From assembly GCF_011386835.1 (NCBI RefSeq), contig NC_088795.1, positions 103,166,434-103,230,433 of the forward strand: DNA of 64,000 bases, in the 5' to 3' direction. The notes below the pieces were generated by a model. The model saw only the letters and a list, made by a program, of their open reading frames with translations, did no database searches and was not told the origin of the DNA. Shown in pieces: positions 11,177 to 21,196 of this stretch (its first letter is position 1; each line of letters begins with the position of its first letter). Origin of the DNA: Chrysemys picta bellii (taxonomy: Eukaryota; Chordata; Testudines; Emydidae). The translations under genes were made by a program, and so were the position numbers.

Positions 11177-12580
11177 AAGTGATACTAGATTTTCCAACTG
11201 GCAAATATTGAGTAGACAATGAAATGCCAGGGAATTATAAAATTCATTGCATGTTTCTCTATTTTACAGGTAATTTGTCTTTGGAATATTTTCATTCAGC
11301 TGTTTACAAGCCTGACTTTATTGGCATTCACTCTGCAGCCTATTATAACTGTATATATTATTTGCCTTTTAAGCCTTTGAATTTCTATTTGTAATGCCTG
11401 TAACATGTTTAGTTTGGGCATGCATCCCTTCTTTTGTTTCATCAATATACTTGGCACTGCAGTGATTTCATAAAGAAAGACAATTTTGTCATTGTAGAAC
11501 GTGCATAGTTTGTCTTTTGGCTTATTAAGAATGTCCCTCAGGTTCTGTTATTCTTGGTAAGCTGAAAGCTAAATTATTCCCACACTACATTCTCTGTCAA
11601 CCTGATACTAAAAAATGACTGAAATGTCCCATTCAAAAAGGATACAGTAATTGCATATAAAAATAGAATAGTAAAAAACATAAACCATGCAAAGGAGCCA
11701 CTATTAAGTGAATGAACTCTGAAAAGATAAAATTGCACCTTCCAAACTTAACCTAAAAAATTAAAACAATCATAAAGCTTAGGCAATGGAAAAGAAAGAA
11801 TAAATAATAATGTATAGTGAGAGATACTTAGTGTTATTGAGCCAATTTAAAAGGTACAAGGAGCTGTTCTAAAGCTTCCTTCAAGCTATAATTTAGAGAA
11901 AAAGATAGACAGGAAGAGAATGTCCACGAATTTGCACAGCATGAGCAAAAGTATCTTTAGAGCCATCCACAAATCTACTAAGAAAACATACAATCATCAG
12001 TAGTATAATCTACCTATAGATGCATAGGATATATTTCTTAAAACAAACAAAAAACTCTGAACTGTTTAAGTATTTGGTTGTTTGTTGTTATTTTTATATT
12101 CTTTTTTGCCGCTCACATCTTTATGCATGTGGGCTTTCAAGTGCAAGGTACTTCAGGGCTCGATCTTATCATTTCTTCGGTTCAATGTGTGTGTTACTCT
12201 GCTGGGAGAGATTTTGAGGTGTTACAGACTAGAGTGTCAACAGTATACAGCTAGACTCAGTTCTGATGTATATCTGATGTGTATCTGCTTTCTCACGACC
12301 TGGCTGAGGAATTAGTTATAGAATGAACAGGTAGAGACTGAAACCAGACAAGGTGAAAATTGTTGTGTCAGGAGATTTATCTACACAAAATATAGAAGGA
12401 TTTTTTCCACAACTTCAGTTGTAGGTTGTAGTGCTGTCTTTTCCCAGCATACTTTACAGCATCAGGGTTTTATTGGTTCCCTTGCTGCTTTTTGATATGG
12501 CAAATGCAACAGTGGTCATTAGCATATCTCCTCAGAAAGCTGGCTACCTCCTAGTCCACTGCAGTAGACTGGAGTCTGTG

Positions 12581-12873
12581 GCCATGCTACACACACCGGG
12601 GATCAATTCTGCTGCAATCGATGTAGCAGGGGTCGATTTAGTGGGTCTAGTGAAGACCCGCTTAATCCACTGCAGAGTGCTCTCTGGTTGACTCCAGTAC
12701 TCCATTGGAACAAGAAGCGTAAGATAAGTCAATGGGAGAGTATCTCCGGTTGAAGCAGCATGGTGTAGACACCACAGTAAGTCGACCTAAGTTACATCAA
12801 CTACAGCTACATTATTCATATAGCTGGAATAGTGTAACTTAGGTCAATATACCCCAGTAGTGTAGACAAGCCT
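12581..12873 (+). mobile_element. Harbinger-type MITE (293 bp)
   Basis: Left end GCCATGCTACAC and right end GTGTAGACAAGCCT match the family seen at 3311 and 54659. The likely 3-bp duplication is GTG (12578-12580 and 12874-12876). The right part holds GACCTAAGTTAC ... GTAACTTAGGTC, the subterminal hairpin shared with the family. The left end is two bases short, and divergence is higher than in the other copies. Confidence 0.75.
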
Positions 12874-12876
12874 GTG

Positions 12877-13664
12877 ACATCCATGTCTCAGAGTATTCCC
12901 CTGTTTTTTCATAGGATGCCAGATGATCACTCTCTCCAGCAGTTTATTCAAGAAATTTCCTGGTAAGGATCACAGTGTCCAACAATATATAATAGGGTCT
13001 TCCACAATGGCTGGGTTCCTTTTACCACAATGAACCATACTTTTGCCTTATGGTATGTCTCCACCAGAGCATGTGGCTGAAACAAAGGTATTTTCATCCT
13101 TCTGCTGCACTGTGAAGGGGCAAGGTGGGTGTGTCTGTTCATACCAGAAGACCCTCTTAGAAATGAGGTAGGCATCAACATGTACCAGGAATCCTTATCA
13201 ATAGACAGCTGAAGGAGCATCACTGTGTGGCACTAGGAACTGAGTAAGAATCCACACCAGTTCTTCCTGAATTTGTCAAAAGTAAAATACTACTATTGGT
13301 GGGGGTGAATGGGGTTACTATACTAGGGAAGGGTAGATTTGCATTTAACTCAACTCAAACTCAACTCAAATGAAACTCAACTCAAACATAACCCTTTTTT
13401 CCCCTCCCACTGCCACATGTTGTTTGATATAAGCAAGAACAGACTAATAAAACTAAAACAATAACATGACCTAGCACAAGGACAATTCATCTCTAAGGAT
13501 CCTAAAACACATTATAGATAAGCCTAAGGGATATACAAACTGTGGGTGAAGTTCATCTCCAGTGTCACTCTGTTGGTTTTAATGGAGTTTACCACAAGGA
13601 TGAATATTTCCATAAATGCAGAGATCACCTCTAGAGCCATATGAACTCTGGTCTGAACCATATA
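12877..13664. other. Unassigned spacer
   Basis: No gene recognised. An ACTCA-rich tandem (13347-13386) is the only structured item. Confidence 0.45.
13347..13386. repeat. ACTCA-type short tandem repeat
   Basis: Imperfect repeats of CAACTCAAACT. Confidence 0.75.
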
Positions 13665-14070
13665 TATATAATACCATTACTGTGCATTTCTGGTCACCCA
13701 ATCTCAAAAAACCGATATACTAGAATTAAAAAAGATTCAGAGAACGTCAACAAATATGATTGGGGTATGGAACAACTTCCATATGAGGAGAGATTAAAAA
13801 GACTTGGACTTTTCAAACTGGAAAAAAGGGGATATGATAGAGGTTTATAAAATTGTGAATGGTGTGCAGAAAGTGAATAAGGGAGTGTTATTTATTCCTT
13901 AACATATCATAAGAACCAGGGGTCACCCAATGAAATTAATAAACAACAGGTTTAAAACAAACAAAAGGAAGTATTTCTTCATGCAATGCATAATCAACTC
14001 ATTACCATGGGATGCTTCGAAGGCCAAAACTATAATGGAGTTCAAAAAAGTATTAGATAAGTTCATGTAG
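13665..14070 (+). pseudogene. CR1 ORF2 C-terminal remnant
   Basis: Frame 13641-13850 includes LPYEERLKRLGLFKLEKRGY, a near match to the conserved end of CR1 ORF2 (YeeRLkrLgLfsLekRRlRGDLI). The following frame carries the expected text on to KKVLDKFM-like codons at about 14070, with frameshifts and stops. The upstream VQRRAT part is decayed. Confidence 0.85.
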
Positions 14071-14288
14071 CATAGATTCATCACTGGCTATTAGCCAAGA
14101 TGCTCAGGGATGCAACCTCATGCTCTGGGTGTCCCTAGCCTCTGATTGCTAGAAGCTTGGAGTGGATGACAGGGGATGGATCATTCGATAATTGCCTGCT
14201 CTGAAGAACATGGCATTGGCCACTGTAGGAAGAAGGACACTGACTAGATGGACCAGATGATCCAGTATGTCCATTCTTATGTTCTTCA
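13665..14288 (+). mobile_element. CR1 LINE 3' part, plus strand
   Basis: The end of ORF2 (see the pseudogene at 13665-14070) is followed by the conserved 3' UTR: GCTATTAGCCAAGATGCTCA, CTGGGTGTCCCTAGCCTCTG, GGATGGATCATTCGATAATT, GACTAGATGGACCAGATGAT and CCATTCTTATGTTCTTC at the 3' end. This is a different CR1 3' tail type from the TCTATGA-ending copies. Confidence 0.85.
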
Positions 14289-15904
14289 AATTTCATCTGT
14301 GAACCAACAGTTGTTAGGTCAAATTTTATTTGTGTTCATCAGCAGTTTATAGAGGCTTTTCATAAGCTATCTTACTCAGTCGGTGTATCTATGAACTTTA
14401 TCACATAGCTGATTAATAGTATATTTAGAGCACAGGCATGGCTCGTTGCAAGAGAACACATGAGGAAAATCACATGCTAGAAATCAGATAGCTATTTTTC
14501 TCTGTCCTTGATTGCCTGAGCCTGTCCCATACAAATGGCAGAGTTAACCCAGCTCTGCAGAATCCACTTTAACTCCTTGAATACAGGCTGCTGCATTTCA
14601 GTAGAGCTTTTTGATCTAGTTGGAAAAAACAGATTTTTAGTCTCCTAGCCTGTGTGTCCATCTGACTCTGAAAACAATATGATAAATATCTGTGCTTCCC
14701 CTAGAACTGTCTTGTTTTATATTTTACCTCACAGAATAATTTTATCACAGATTTATTAGGAGATTTCTATTTTGCTACAGGCATGAGGCCATGTCCCATT
14801 TCTGGCTTTGGGAAACCAGTGAATGATGACTAAACTATGAGGCTGGGCATGAACCCATCAAACTCGAAACTTCTCTGAGAAAAATGATGAGACTCAACTA
14901 TGAGAAAACCAGATTTGCTTCAGTGCAAACTTTTGAACATTGGATCAGTGATGACTCAGCAACACCTCTTCCAGAAACACCTGTGTTCCTTGAAGTTCTC
15001 CCATTCAACTACTTGTCCAGCTTTACCATGCTTAGTTTGTGAGTCCTGACCTAATCAAACTGATGCTGCTCAAAGATTTGGCATAGGGCAATGTTTTTAG
15101 CATTAGCTATAGCTGACTTTGACTTTGCAAGCTGAGGAAACTTGGCTGCTAATAGTTATGCATTCAGCCTAACCAATCTTCCTAGGCTGATCCTTCAATA
15201 AAAAGTTGTGCTTTGTCAGCAGCTATGCATATTTTAATACATATCCATGCCAACTGATTATTTGCAGTTTGCGTTGTAGCAGATCCCTGAACTGAGTGTA
15301 AGGTTATTGTTCTTTTGATAATGAAAAGGGCTATCATAATTTGAGTTATTTGATTTGTATTTCTAGGGCTTGTGATAACTAATCCAGGTGCAAAAGTTAC
15401 CTTGTTACAATAAGATGTTGCAGTTGGAAACCTTGTTCTTTTTAAAGGGTGTGTCAGTAGCCCTCTGTGTTTGCTACTTCTTGTGTTATACTGTTCAATT
15501 ACACTGTAAATTCATTGACATAGAGTCTTTGTTTTCTTCTCTGAAAAACGCCTAGCACAATAGGGACTGATTGGTGCCATAGGACAGTACTGATTCAAAT
15601 AGGGCTATTTGCAGTGCATGGTACTGCCTTACAATGAGGACAGAATTGGATTCTATATTAGCAACACTGGCTTTAGACAAACTAAAATTGTGAGTTAGAG
15701 TGAGCAGTAGGGAAGCAACCTCTCTCAAAGCATTATAACATTGTTTTGGCTTTTTAGCATTCTGTTTGTTTACGTATGAGCTATATTATGCTATTTTAAT
15801 TGCTGCAGATATTATGTATTAGCTGTACAGAAGCTGAAGTTCTTCAAGTAATGGATTGCTGGCTTTGTAAATTAAATGTATTGATTAACAATTACAATTT
15901 TTCT
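14289..15904. other. Unassigned stretch
   Basis: No gene. 15510-15600 (GCCTAGCACAATAGGGACTG) resembles the tail of an old amniote SINE or LINE-derived repeat; 41768-41838 is a related tail. Confidence 0.45.
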
Positions 15905-16440
15905 CTCAAAGCATCATAGAAATGTAGAGCTTGAAGGGGCCTTGAGAGGTCATCTAGTCAAACCACCTGCACTGAGGCAGGACCAAATAAATCTAGACCA
16001 CTCCTGACAGGTGTTTGTCTAACCAGTTGTTAAAAACCACCAATAAGGAGGATTAGACAACTTGCTTTGTAACCTAGTTGATTAGTTTAGAATTTTTCCT
16101 AGTATCTAACCTAAATCTTTTTGCTTCAGATTACACTCAATATTTCTTGTTCTACCTTCAGTGGACATGGAGAACAATTGATTGTTGTCCTCTCTATCAG
16201 GGCCGGCTCCAGCAAAAAAAGCCGCGATCGTAATCGCAACTGGTGGCGGCAATTGGGGGGGAAAAAAAAAAGCCGCGATCGGCGGCGGCAGTTCGGTGGC
16301 AGGTCCTTCGCTCCTAGAGGGAGTGAGGGACCTGCCGCCCCTGAATTGCTGCACATGCCGCCCCTCTCCCTTGGCCGCCCCAAGCACCTGCTTGTTAAGC
16401 TGGTGCCTGGAGCCGGCCCTGCTCTCTATAACAGCCTTAC
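15905..16440 (-). mobile_element. CR1 LINE 3' end, minus strand, split by a hAT MITE
   Basis: 15905-16197 is CR1 3' sequence in the minus orientation (start ATCATAGAAATGTAGAGCTT, then GGAGGTCATCTAGTCA-like text). It continues after the MITE as AACAGCCTTACAC at 16430. Joining 16197 to 16430 gives continuous CR1 text. Confidence 0.8.
16198..16421. mobile_element. hAT-type MITE (224 bp) with exact 8-bp target duplication
   Basis: Ends are CAGGGCCGGCTCCAG and CTGGAGCCGGCCCTG, a perfect 15-bp inverted repeat. CTCTCTAT flanks both sides (16190-16197 and 16422-16429); an 8-bp duplication is the hAT signature. The interior is GC-rich and non-coding. Open frames crossing it (16106-16522 on both strands) are fortuitous. 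Confidence 0.92.
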
Positions 16441-16935
16441 ACAAATCCAGGCCCTGCTCTCTGCCTCAGTTTTCCCTTTTAGCTATATAAATCAGTCCAG
16501 AGTCAGAGTTTACCTTCCATAACCCCTTTTTTGGGAGGGGAAATTTATTCATTAATAACTAATAAATTAACATAAAGAACTAAGTCTAGGCTTCATTTTC
16601 CTCCTCACTGGAGTCATCATCTTTTTCTTTCTGCCTCTTGTAAGTAGATCAGTGAGAGCTGCCGGGGGCAGTGCCTGCAGGTGGAGGCAGCATGTGGAGC
16701 TAGGAGCTGAGAGGGAGGGACATGTCGCCACTTCCAGGGGCTTCCTAAGTGCTACCCAGTACCCTCATTTCCTTCTGTGCCCCAACCCCCAGCCCTGAGT
16801 CCCCTGCAACATGCACCCAAACTCCTGCTGCTGCTGTGGGAGGTGAGGGGGAGGGAGGCAGTGGCCTGAGACTGCCCCAGCAACGGCCAGTGTAGCTGGC
16901 CCAAGGGCTGCCTAAGCTGCTCAGGCGGCCCATAT
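16441..16935. other. Spacer with a GC-rich repeat-like block
   Basis: About 16650-16930 is GC-rich (for example GGAGGCAGCATGTGGAGCTA) and resembles interiors of reptilian DNA-transposon repeats, but I see no terminal repeats or duplication. Class is unresolved. Confidence 0.35.
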
Positions 16936-17456
16936 ATTGCCTGAACTTATAATTTACCACATAGGTCTTTCTAAGTAAGCACATTTATTCTTATGGGGAA
17001 ACCATTACAGAGAAGGCATATTAAAAGCAACAAAAAACCTACATACCAGAGATCATCCTCAACTCCCTCAATGCAGGAGATTGGACTAGCTGACCTATTG
17101 AGGTTGCTTCAGTCTACATTTCTATGATTCCATGTCAGTCTTTCAAAATCCAAAGATCAATTGTCGCTGTGGTTACAAATTCATAACTGTTTCAGATTCA
17201 GGACCAGATTCCCATCTGGGCAGTTCAGCCATTTCTTTATACAGTTTGGGACGCTTTAGCTTCAAAAGGCTGGGGTTTTGCATAAGCAAGGATGGGAAAT
17301 TTTTATTAACCTCTCCTAGGTATTCCCTAGGAAATCCCCTTCACACTTATTGTCCCCAGAGTCCCTTCTTGTCTAGCACATTTTCAGTATAATCCTTTGA
17401 ACTCCCACAGCTCACAATAATTCATAAACTTTGCATTTAATACAGTTGACCCCAAA
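16936..17456 (-). repeat. LTR-like interspersed repeat, copy A
   Basis: Shares collinear sequence with 22990-23500: TTACCACATAGGTCTTTCTA, CATTACAGAGAA, TCAGAGATCATC, ACAGTTTGGGA-type text, GGGATGGGAAATTTTTATT and CACATTTTCAGTATAATCCT. The minus strand holds AATAAA (plus TTTATT at 16984-16989), so an LTR read on the minus strand is plausible. Ends and duplication are not resolved. A CR1 tail interrupts it at 17060-17133. Confidence 0.5.
17060..17133 (+). mobile_element. Short CR1/CryI 3' tail, plus strand
   Basis: GGAGATTGGACTAGCTGACC ... CATTTCTATGATTCCATG is the conserved tail shared by CR1 LINEs and CryI SINEs. It is missing from the sister repeat at 22.8 kb, so it is an insertion. Confidence 0.7.
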
Positions 17457-18561
17457 GAAACTTAATTCAATAAGGTCTCACAAGGGTATGTAGGAAACTG
17501 CCACATTGTCATAAAGACAACATGTAAGACTATACCTTCTTGGAACACTGGTTCAGTGTCTTGAAAGAGTTATAAATGGAGATGATGATGCTTAGAATAC
17601 AGCCAAAAATCACATGCAAAGTGTTCAAGTTCTATATTATGATGTATCTCCTCCTTGCTTCTCCCCCCTCTGCCCCTTCCTTTTAAATTGATGGAGATAA
17701 GATTTCTCAGGAGAAAAGACAATGGAATGTTCTAGGATTTTAGCATGTCTGTATAGCAGTAATGGAAGTGTATAGTGGTTCCACTACAATTCTACTGCCC
17801 CGACAACTGAAAAATTTCTTGCATCCAACCTTAGGTGATATCGAAGGGTAGAAAGAAAAAAAATAGTTTTTTGGAAGGTGAGGCATGGCAGGGGAGAAGA
17901 GAACCATAGATATTAATTTAATTTAAATAACTGGGTGGAGAGGGAGAAGTGTGAGAATGGATTTTTCTTTTTTTTACTCTCTTTTCTCAGGATTCAAGGA
18001 ATGAAGGCAATGAATGGGACTTGCAAGTGAAGAAACTGGATCAAAATGTGTTTAAAAACATTGTCAGTCATACCATGTAATTAAGGAATAGTACCTAATA
18101 AAATGATATGCAATATTATTTCAAAGGGATGCTAAAGATACGTTAGGTGGGGTACAACCTTGAACAGATAGGAACAATCTTGCATACAACATGGACACTA
18201 TTCTTATGGTTCTTTTATTAATGGTAATTTACTCAGGTATGATAACTATATTATAAATAAAGCTTATACAGCTTCAGCCTTCTATTTTAATTTAAGTGTT
18301 AAATGTATTAATTTAGATTTGTTAGGAACTGGGAACACACATGGGTGGCAGCCTGTCAGTGTAATGAATGGAGATTACATGTGTGAGCAATTTGCTGGTT
18401 TTAAGACTTCAGAATCAATTTGCAACAGAAAAGCTTTTTTTGCAATTCAAAAAGATGAGTAAGTCAAAAAAGCTTTGTTTTTCTAAAAGCCATTTCTAGA
18501 GCTGAAACTATTTGGGCCTGAAAACTCAACCAAGCTTGAATGATTTCTATTTTAATATGAA
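17457..18561. other. Unassigned stretch
   Basis: No repeat family recognised. It contains one possible spliced terminal exon, listed separately at 17991-18080. Confidence 0.45.
17991..18080 (+). CDS. Speculative terminal coding exon (29 codons)
   Basis: A pyrimidine-rich tract (17961-17989) ends in CAG at 17990, a good splice acceptor. The next 29 codons are open in phase 0 (starting DSRNEGNEWDLQVKKLDQNV) and end in TAA at 18078-18080. AATAAA follows at 18097-18102. The order acceptor, short ORF, stop and poly-A signal is that of a last exon, but such arrangements arise by chance in AT-rich DNA and I recognise no protein family. No upstream exon is visible. Confidence 0.12.
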   Translation, partial: DSRNEGNEWDLQVKKLDQNVFKNIVSHTM

Positions 18562-18665
18562 GGTGAGACAAGGTGAGTGAGGTAATATCTTTTATTGGAC
18601 CAACTTCTGTTTGGTAAAAGAGACATGCATTCAAGCTATACAGAGCTCTTCTTAAGGTCTGGGCA
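18562..18665 (-). mobile_element. Penelope-like element 3' fragment, minus strand
   Basis: On the minus strand it reads as AAGAGCTCTGTATAGCTTGA ... AGAAGTTGGTCCAATAAAAG ... ATATTACCTCACTCACCTTG, a common PLE-related end in turtles. It holds a decayed form of the CTGAAGA-hairpin-GAAAGC core. Confidence 0.65.
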
Positions 18666-19222
18666 TATTAAGGTGACATTATAATTAAAATCATGAATAT
18701 AAGTGACTGCCTGCTCATATTTAAGCCCCACTAATTAGACAAGAGATCATATCACATTGAACTGCATAAAAGGGGTCAAATTGTCCTCTTCTTATTAAAG
18801 ATGGTGCTTTTAGACTCAGAGCAGTTGGCTGGATCCCTGAAAATGTGGTCATTTGTGTAATAGTTATGTGTGGACACGAGTAGAGGACATTTAAGACTGG
18901 TCCACCTTTGCTTATGTTTGATAATGATGAAAATGGGTTGAAAGTAGACGGTGCCTGAACATCAGGAGTCAAGAATAATAGGAGTGTTAAATAATCAGAG
19001 CAAGGGGGAAGCAGGGAGGGTGATCTGAGGCACAATGCCTTCATCTTCGGTACTGTGCATTCCTCAGACCTCTGCCTAAAGGCACAGTGTAACCCTATAA
19101 TCTGAATTCTATTTCCATTAACTCTTACAGAGTTAGGGACAGATTTTGATACCATTATTTATCCTGAATAGCACTTTTCCCCCCAAATAATATCACCAGG
19201 ACCACTTGTGGAGTAAGGTATT
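18666..19222. other. Unassigned spacer
   Basis: Nothing recognised. The 144-codon minus-strand frame over 18721-19155 shows no domain, signal peptide or biased composition that would support a gene. Confidence 0.45.
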
Positions 19223-19230
19223 ATTTAGCA

Positions 19231-19504
19231 CAGCTGTTCTCAAACTTCATTGCACTACAACCCCCTTCTGACAACAAAATTACTACATGACCTTGGGGAA
19301 GGGTAGCACAGAGGGCCAGAACCCGAGCCCTGCTGTCCCAGATCGGGGGAGAGAGGGGCAGACCCCAAGCCCCAACACCCCAGGTGGGGTGGAGCTTGAG
19401 CTTCAACTCCAGGTCCCAGCAAGTCTAATGCTGGTCCTGGCAACTCCATTAAAATGGGGTTGCGACCCACTTTGGGGTCCCAACCCACAGTTTGAGAACC
19501 ACTG
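19231..19504. mobile_element. hAT-type MITE (274 bp) with 8-bp duplication
   Basis: Ends CAGCTGTTCTCAAAC and GTTTGAGAACCACTG form an inverted repeat. ATTTAGCA flanks both sides (19223-19230 and 19505-19512). The family is the same as the copy at 56116-56477; both carry CTTCATTGCACT next to one end and a cytosine-rich interior. Confidence 0.92.
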
Positions 19505-20130
19505 ATTTAGCATAAGGGTGCCTGAATCTGACCCTTAAAATCTGATTCTGAAAGATGTTGAGCACTCTCGGCTCCCCTACCCCCCTCCTAATATTGGGTC
19601 TTTATTGCTGTGAGAGCCCCTAATGACACCTCCAAAGTGTTGAAGACCTTGTAACTCACATGTTTATTTTTATAGTCCACAATAATCAGCAAATTCAGCA
19701 TATCTTGTGGATGTGTGAGGGGGAATTTGATACCCAGATTGTCATTGATGTTTACAAATTGATGATGCTTCTGGAAACACAAGATTTTAATTAGCAGTGC
19801 AAAGTCATCTGAGAGGCAACCAAGCGGCTTTATAATATTACTTTAGGAAGTATCAGATCATCATTCATGTCAAAATGACATTACTTCATTTCCTACTTTC
19901 AATCTATCCTTTTTTGATCAGTTTCACTTAACTTGAATATAAATAAGATTATTTTTGCAAAATGTATTCATCCAGCATGTCAAAGACCTGAACCATCCAT
20001 TAATTTTTAATATGCGGTTGTGAAGGTTTTTTTGTGTTTGTTTTGTATTTTAGGTCATAGTGGTCATAGTTTTATTTTTTCCCCCATGAGGAAAGAGTGC
20101 TATTTTTATTTCAATTCCACAAACAATTGG

Positions 20131-20217
20131 CCAGAACCTCCACTGGTGTAAATTGGGGCAACAAGACAGAAATCAGTAGAGCTATTCTAGCTGTAGATCT
20201 GGCCCAAAACATGCAAA
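20131..20217. repeat. Self-complementary short repeat
   Basis: CTCCACTGGTGTAAATTGGG ... GAGCTATTCTAGCTGTAGAT, then CTGGCCC; a diverged member of the 9857 family. Confidence 0.45.
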
Positions 20218-20490
20218 CCAGAACTGACAGTGAAAGAGACTTAAATTTCCCACGATTGGAAATAATACACTAAAAACATAAAGAGACAAAAATATTTAGA
20301 TTTTTTTTAAAAAGGTTTACCGAGTCAGTAGTTATGGTAACTATGCAATGTAGCTCATTAGTTCAGGATAAGGGGCAAAGTCAAGGTAAATTGTGGGTAT
20401 TGTTTTTTTAATCTGACAAACTTCCATAAAGAGATATAGATTCCCTGCTCCACTCCCCCCCCCCAACAGATACAGCATAATGCAATACAG

Positions 20491-20582
20491 ATGTGGGCCT
20501 AGAACTCCAGCTGGTGTAAATCAGCATACCTCCATTGACTTGAATGGCAATATCTTGATTTACACTAGAAGGGCACCTAGCC
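20491..20582. repeat. Self-complementary short repeat
   Basis: AGCTGGTGTAAATCAGCATA and ATCTTGATTTACACTAGAAG are near-complementary halves around CCTCCATTGACTTGAATGG. This is one of the clearer members of the family. Confidence 0.6.
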
Positions 20583-21098
20583 CATAGAGTAGAACAAGCT
20601 TTTATTTCACCTTCCATTCATAAACCAACTTCCCCATTAAAAATTGAAGTTAGCATTTTAAGCACCTAAATCTGTGTTTCAGTTCTTAAACACCACAGGC
20701 CTGCTTTCAATGAGAATTTGTTAGGTGCTCAGCACTTGTGAAATTCAGGCTACGTATTTAGGTGATGAAACATACATTTAGATGCCTAACTTTAGGTACT
20801 CAGATTTGAAAATAGCTGCCAGAAAAAGCAGTAATATTTCTGACCAGGCTGATCATTTCAAGTATCTTGGAATCTAGTTTGAATCTCTTCTTGTGGAGTA
20901 TATGGGCCTGAGGTCACAGGCTTTGTAGAGAACAAGAGAGAGTGAGTGAGTTTGTAAGAATGCAGATTAGCTGCAGCCCAAATCAACCAATGTACAGTGA
21001 TTTGAGGGGAGGGGGAAACCCTCAATATTGCCAACAATTAGTACACAGTGCTGTCTTCATGTGTCATTATATAATGCCTACATCTGTAATTTTCACTC

Positions 21099-21196
21099 CA
21101 TCCATCTGAAGAAGTGAGGTTTTTTACCCACGAAAGCTTATGCCCAAATAAATCTGTTAGTCTTTAAGGTGCCACCGGATTCCTTGTTGTTTTTGA
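21099..21196 (+). mobile_element. Penelope-like element 3' fragment, plus strand
   Basis: CATCTGAAGAAGTGAGG ... ACCCACGAAAGCTTATGCCC ... AATCTGTTAGTCTTTAAGGT is the conserved 3' region also present at 34850-34950. The 5' part of the element is missing. Confidence 0.75.
21106..21137 (+). ncRNA. Hammerhead-like core motif in PLE remnant
   Basis: CTGAAGA (21106-21112), a stem formed by GTG-A-GGT and ACCCAC around a T-rich loop, then GAAA (21132-21135). CUGANGA, stem II and GAAA is the hammerhead ribozyme core order. PLEs are known to carry hammerhead motifs. The flanking stems I and III are not clear here, so activity is not claimed. Confidence 0.4.

Larger units (their letters stand above)
9441..12577. 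other. Large unassigned AT-rich stretch
   Basis: No gene or large repeat recognised. Small items: a self-complementary repeat at 9857-9936, a GTTT tract at 10459-10478 and a CA tract at 11159-11176. Open frames at 12020-12315 and 12431-12691 show no family motifs. Confidence 0.45.
19513..21095. other. Unassigned stretch with hairpin repeats
   Basis: No gene. It contains two self-complementary repeats (20131-20217 and 20491-20582). 20655-20820 (TTTAAGCACCTAAATCTGTG ... AGATGCCTAACTTTAGGTAC) is also partly self-complementary and resembles an old amniote repeat. Confidence 0.45.

Noticed and set aside
16106..16522. Overlapping open frames on both strands, up to 133 codons
   Set aside because: They cover the GC-rich hAT MITE and its CR1 flank. 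Low stop density is due to base composition.
18721..19155. 144-codon minus-strand frame
   Set aside because: No start context, domain or splice support; length is within chance for this many bases.
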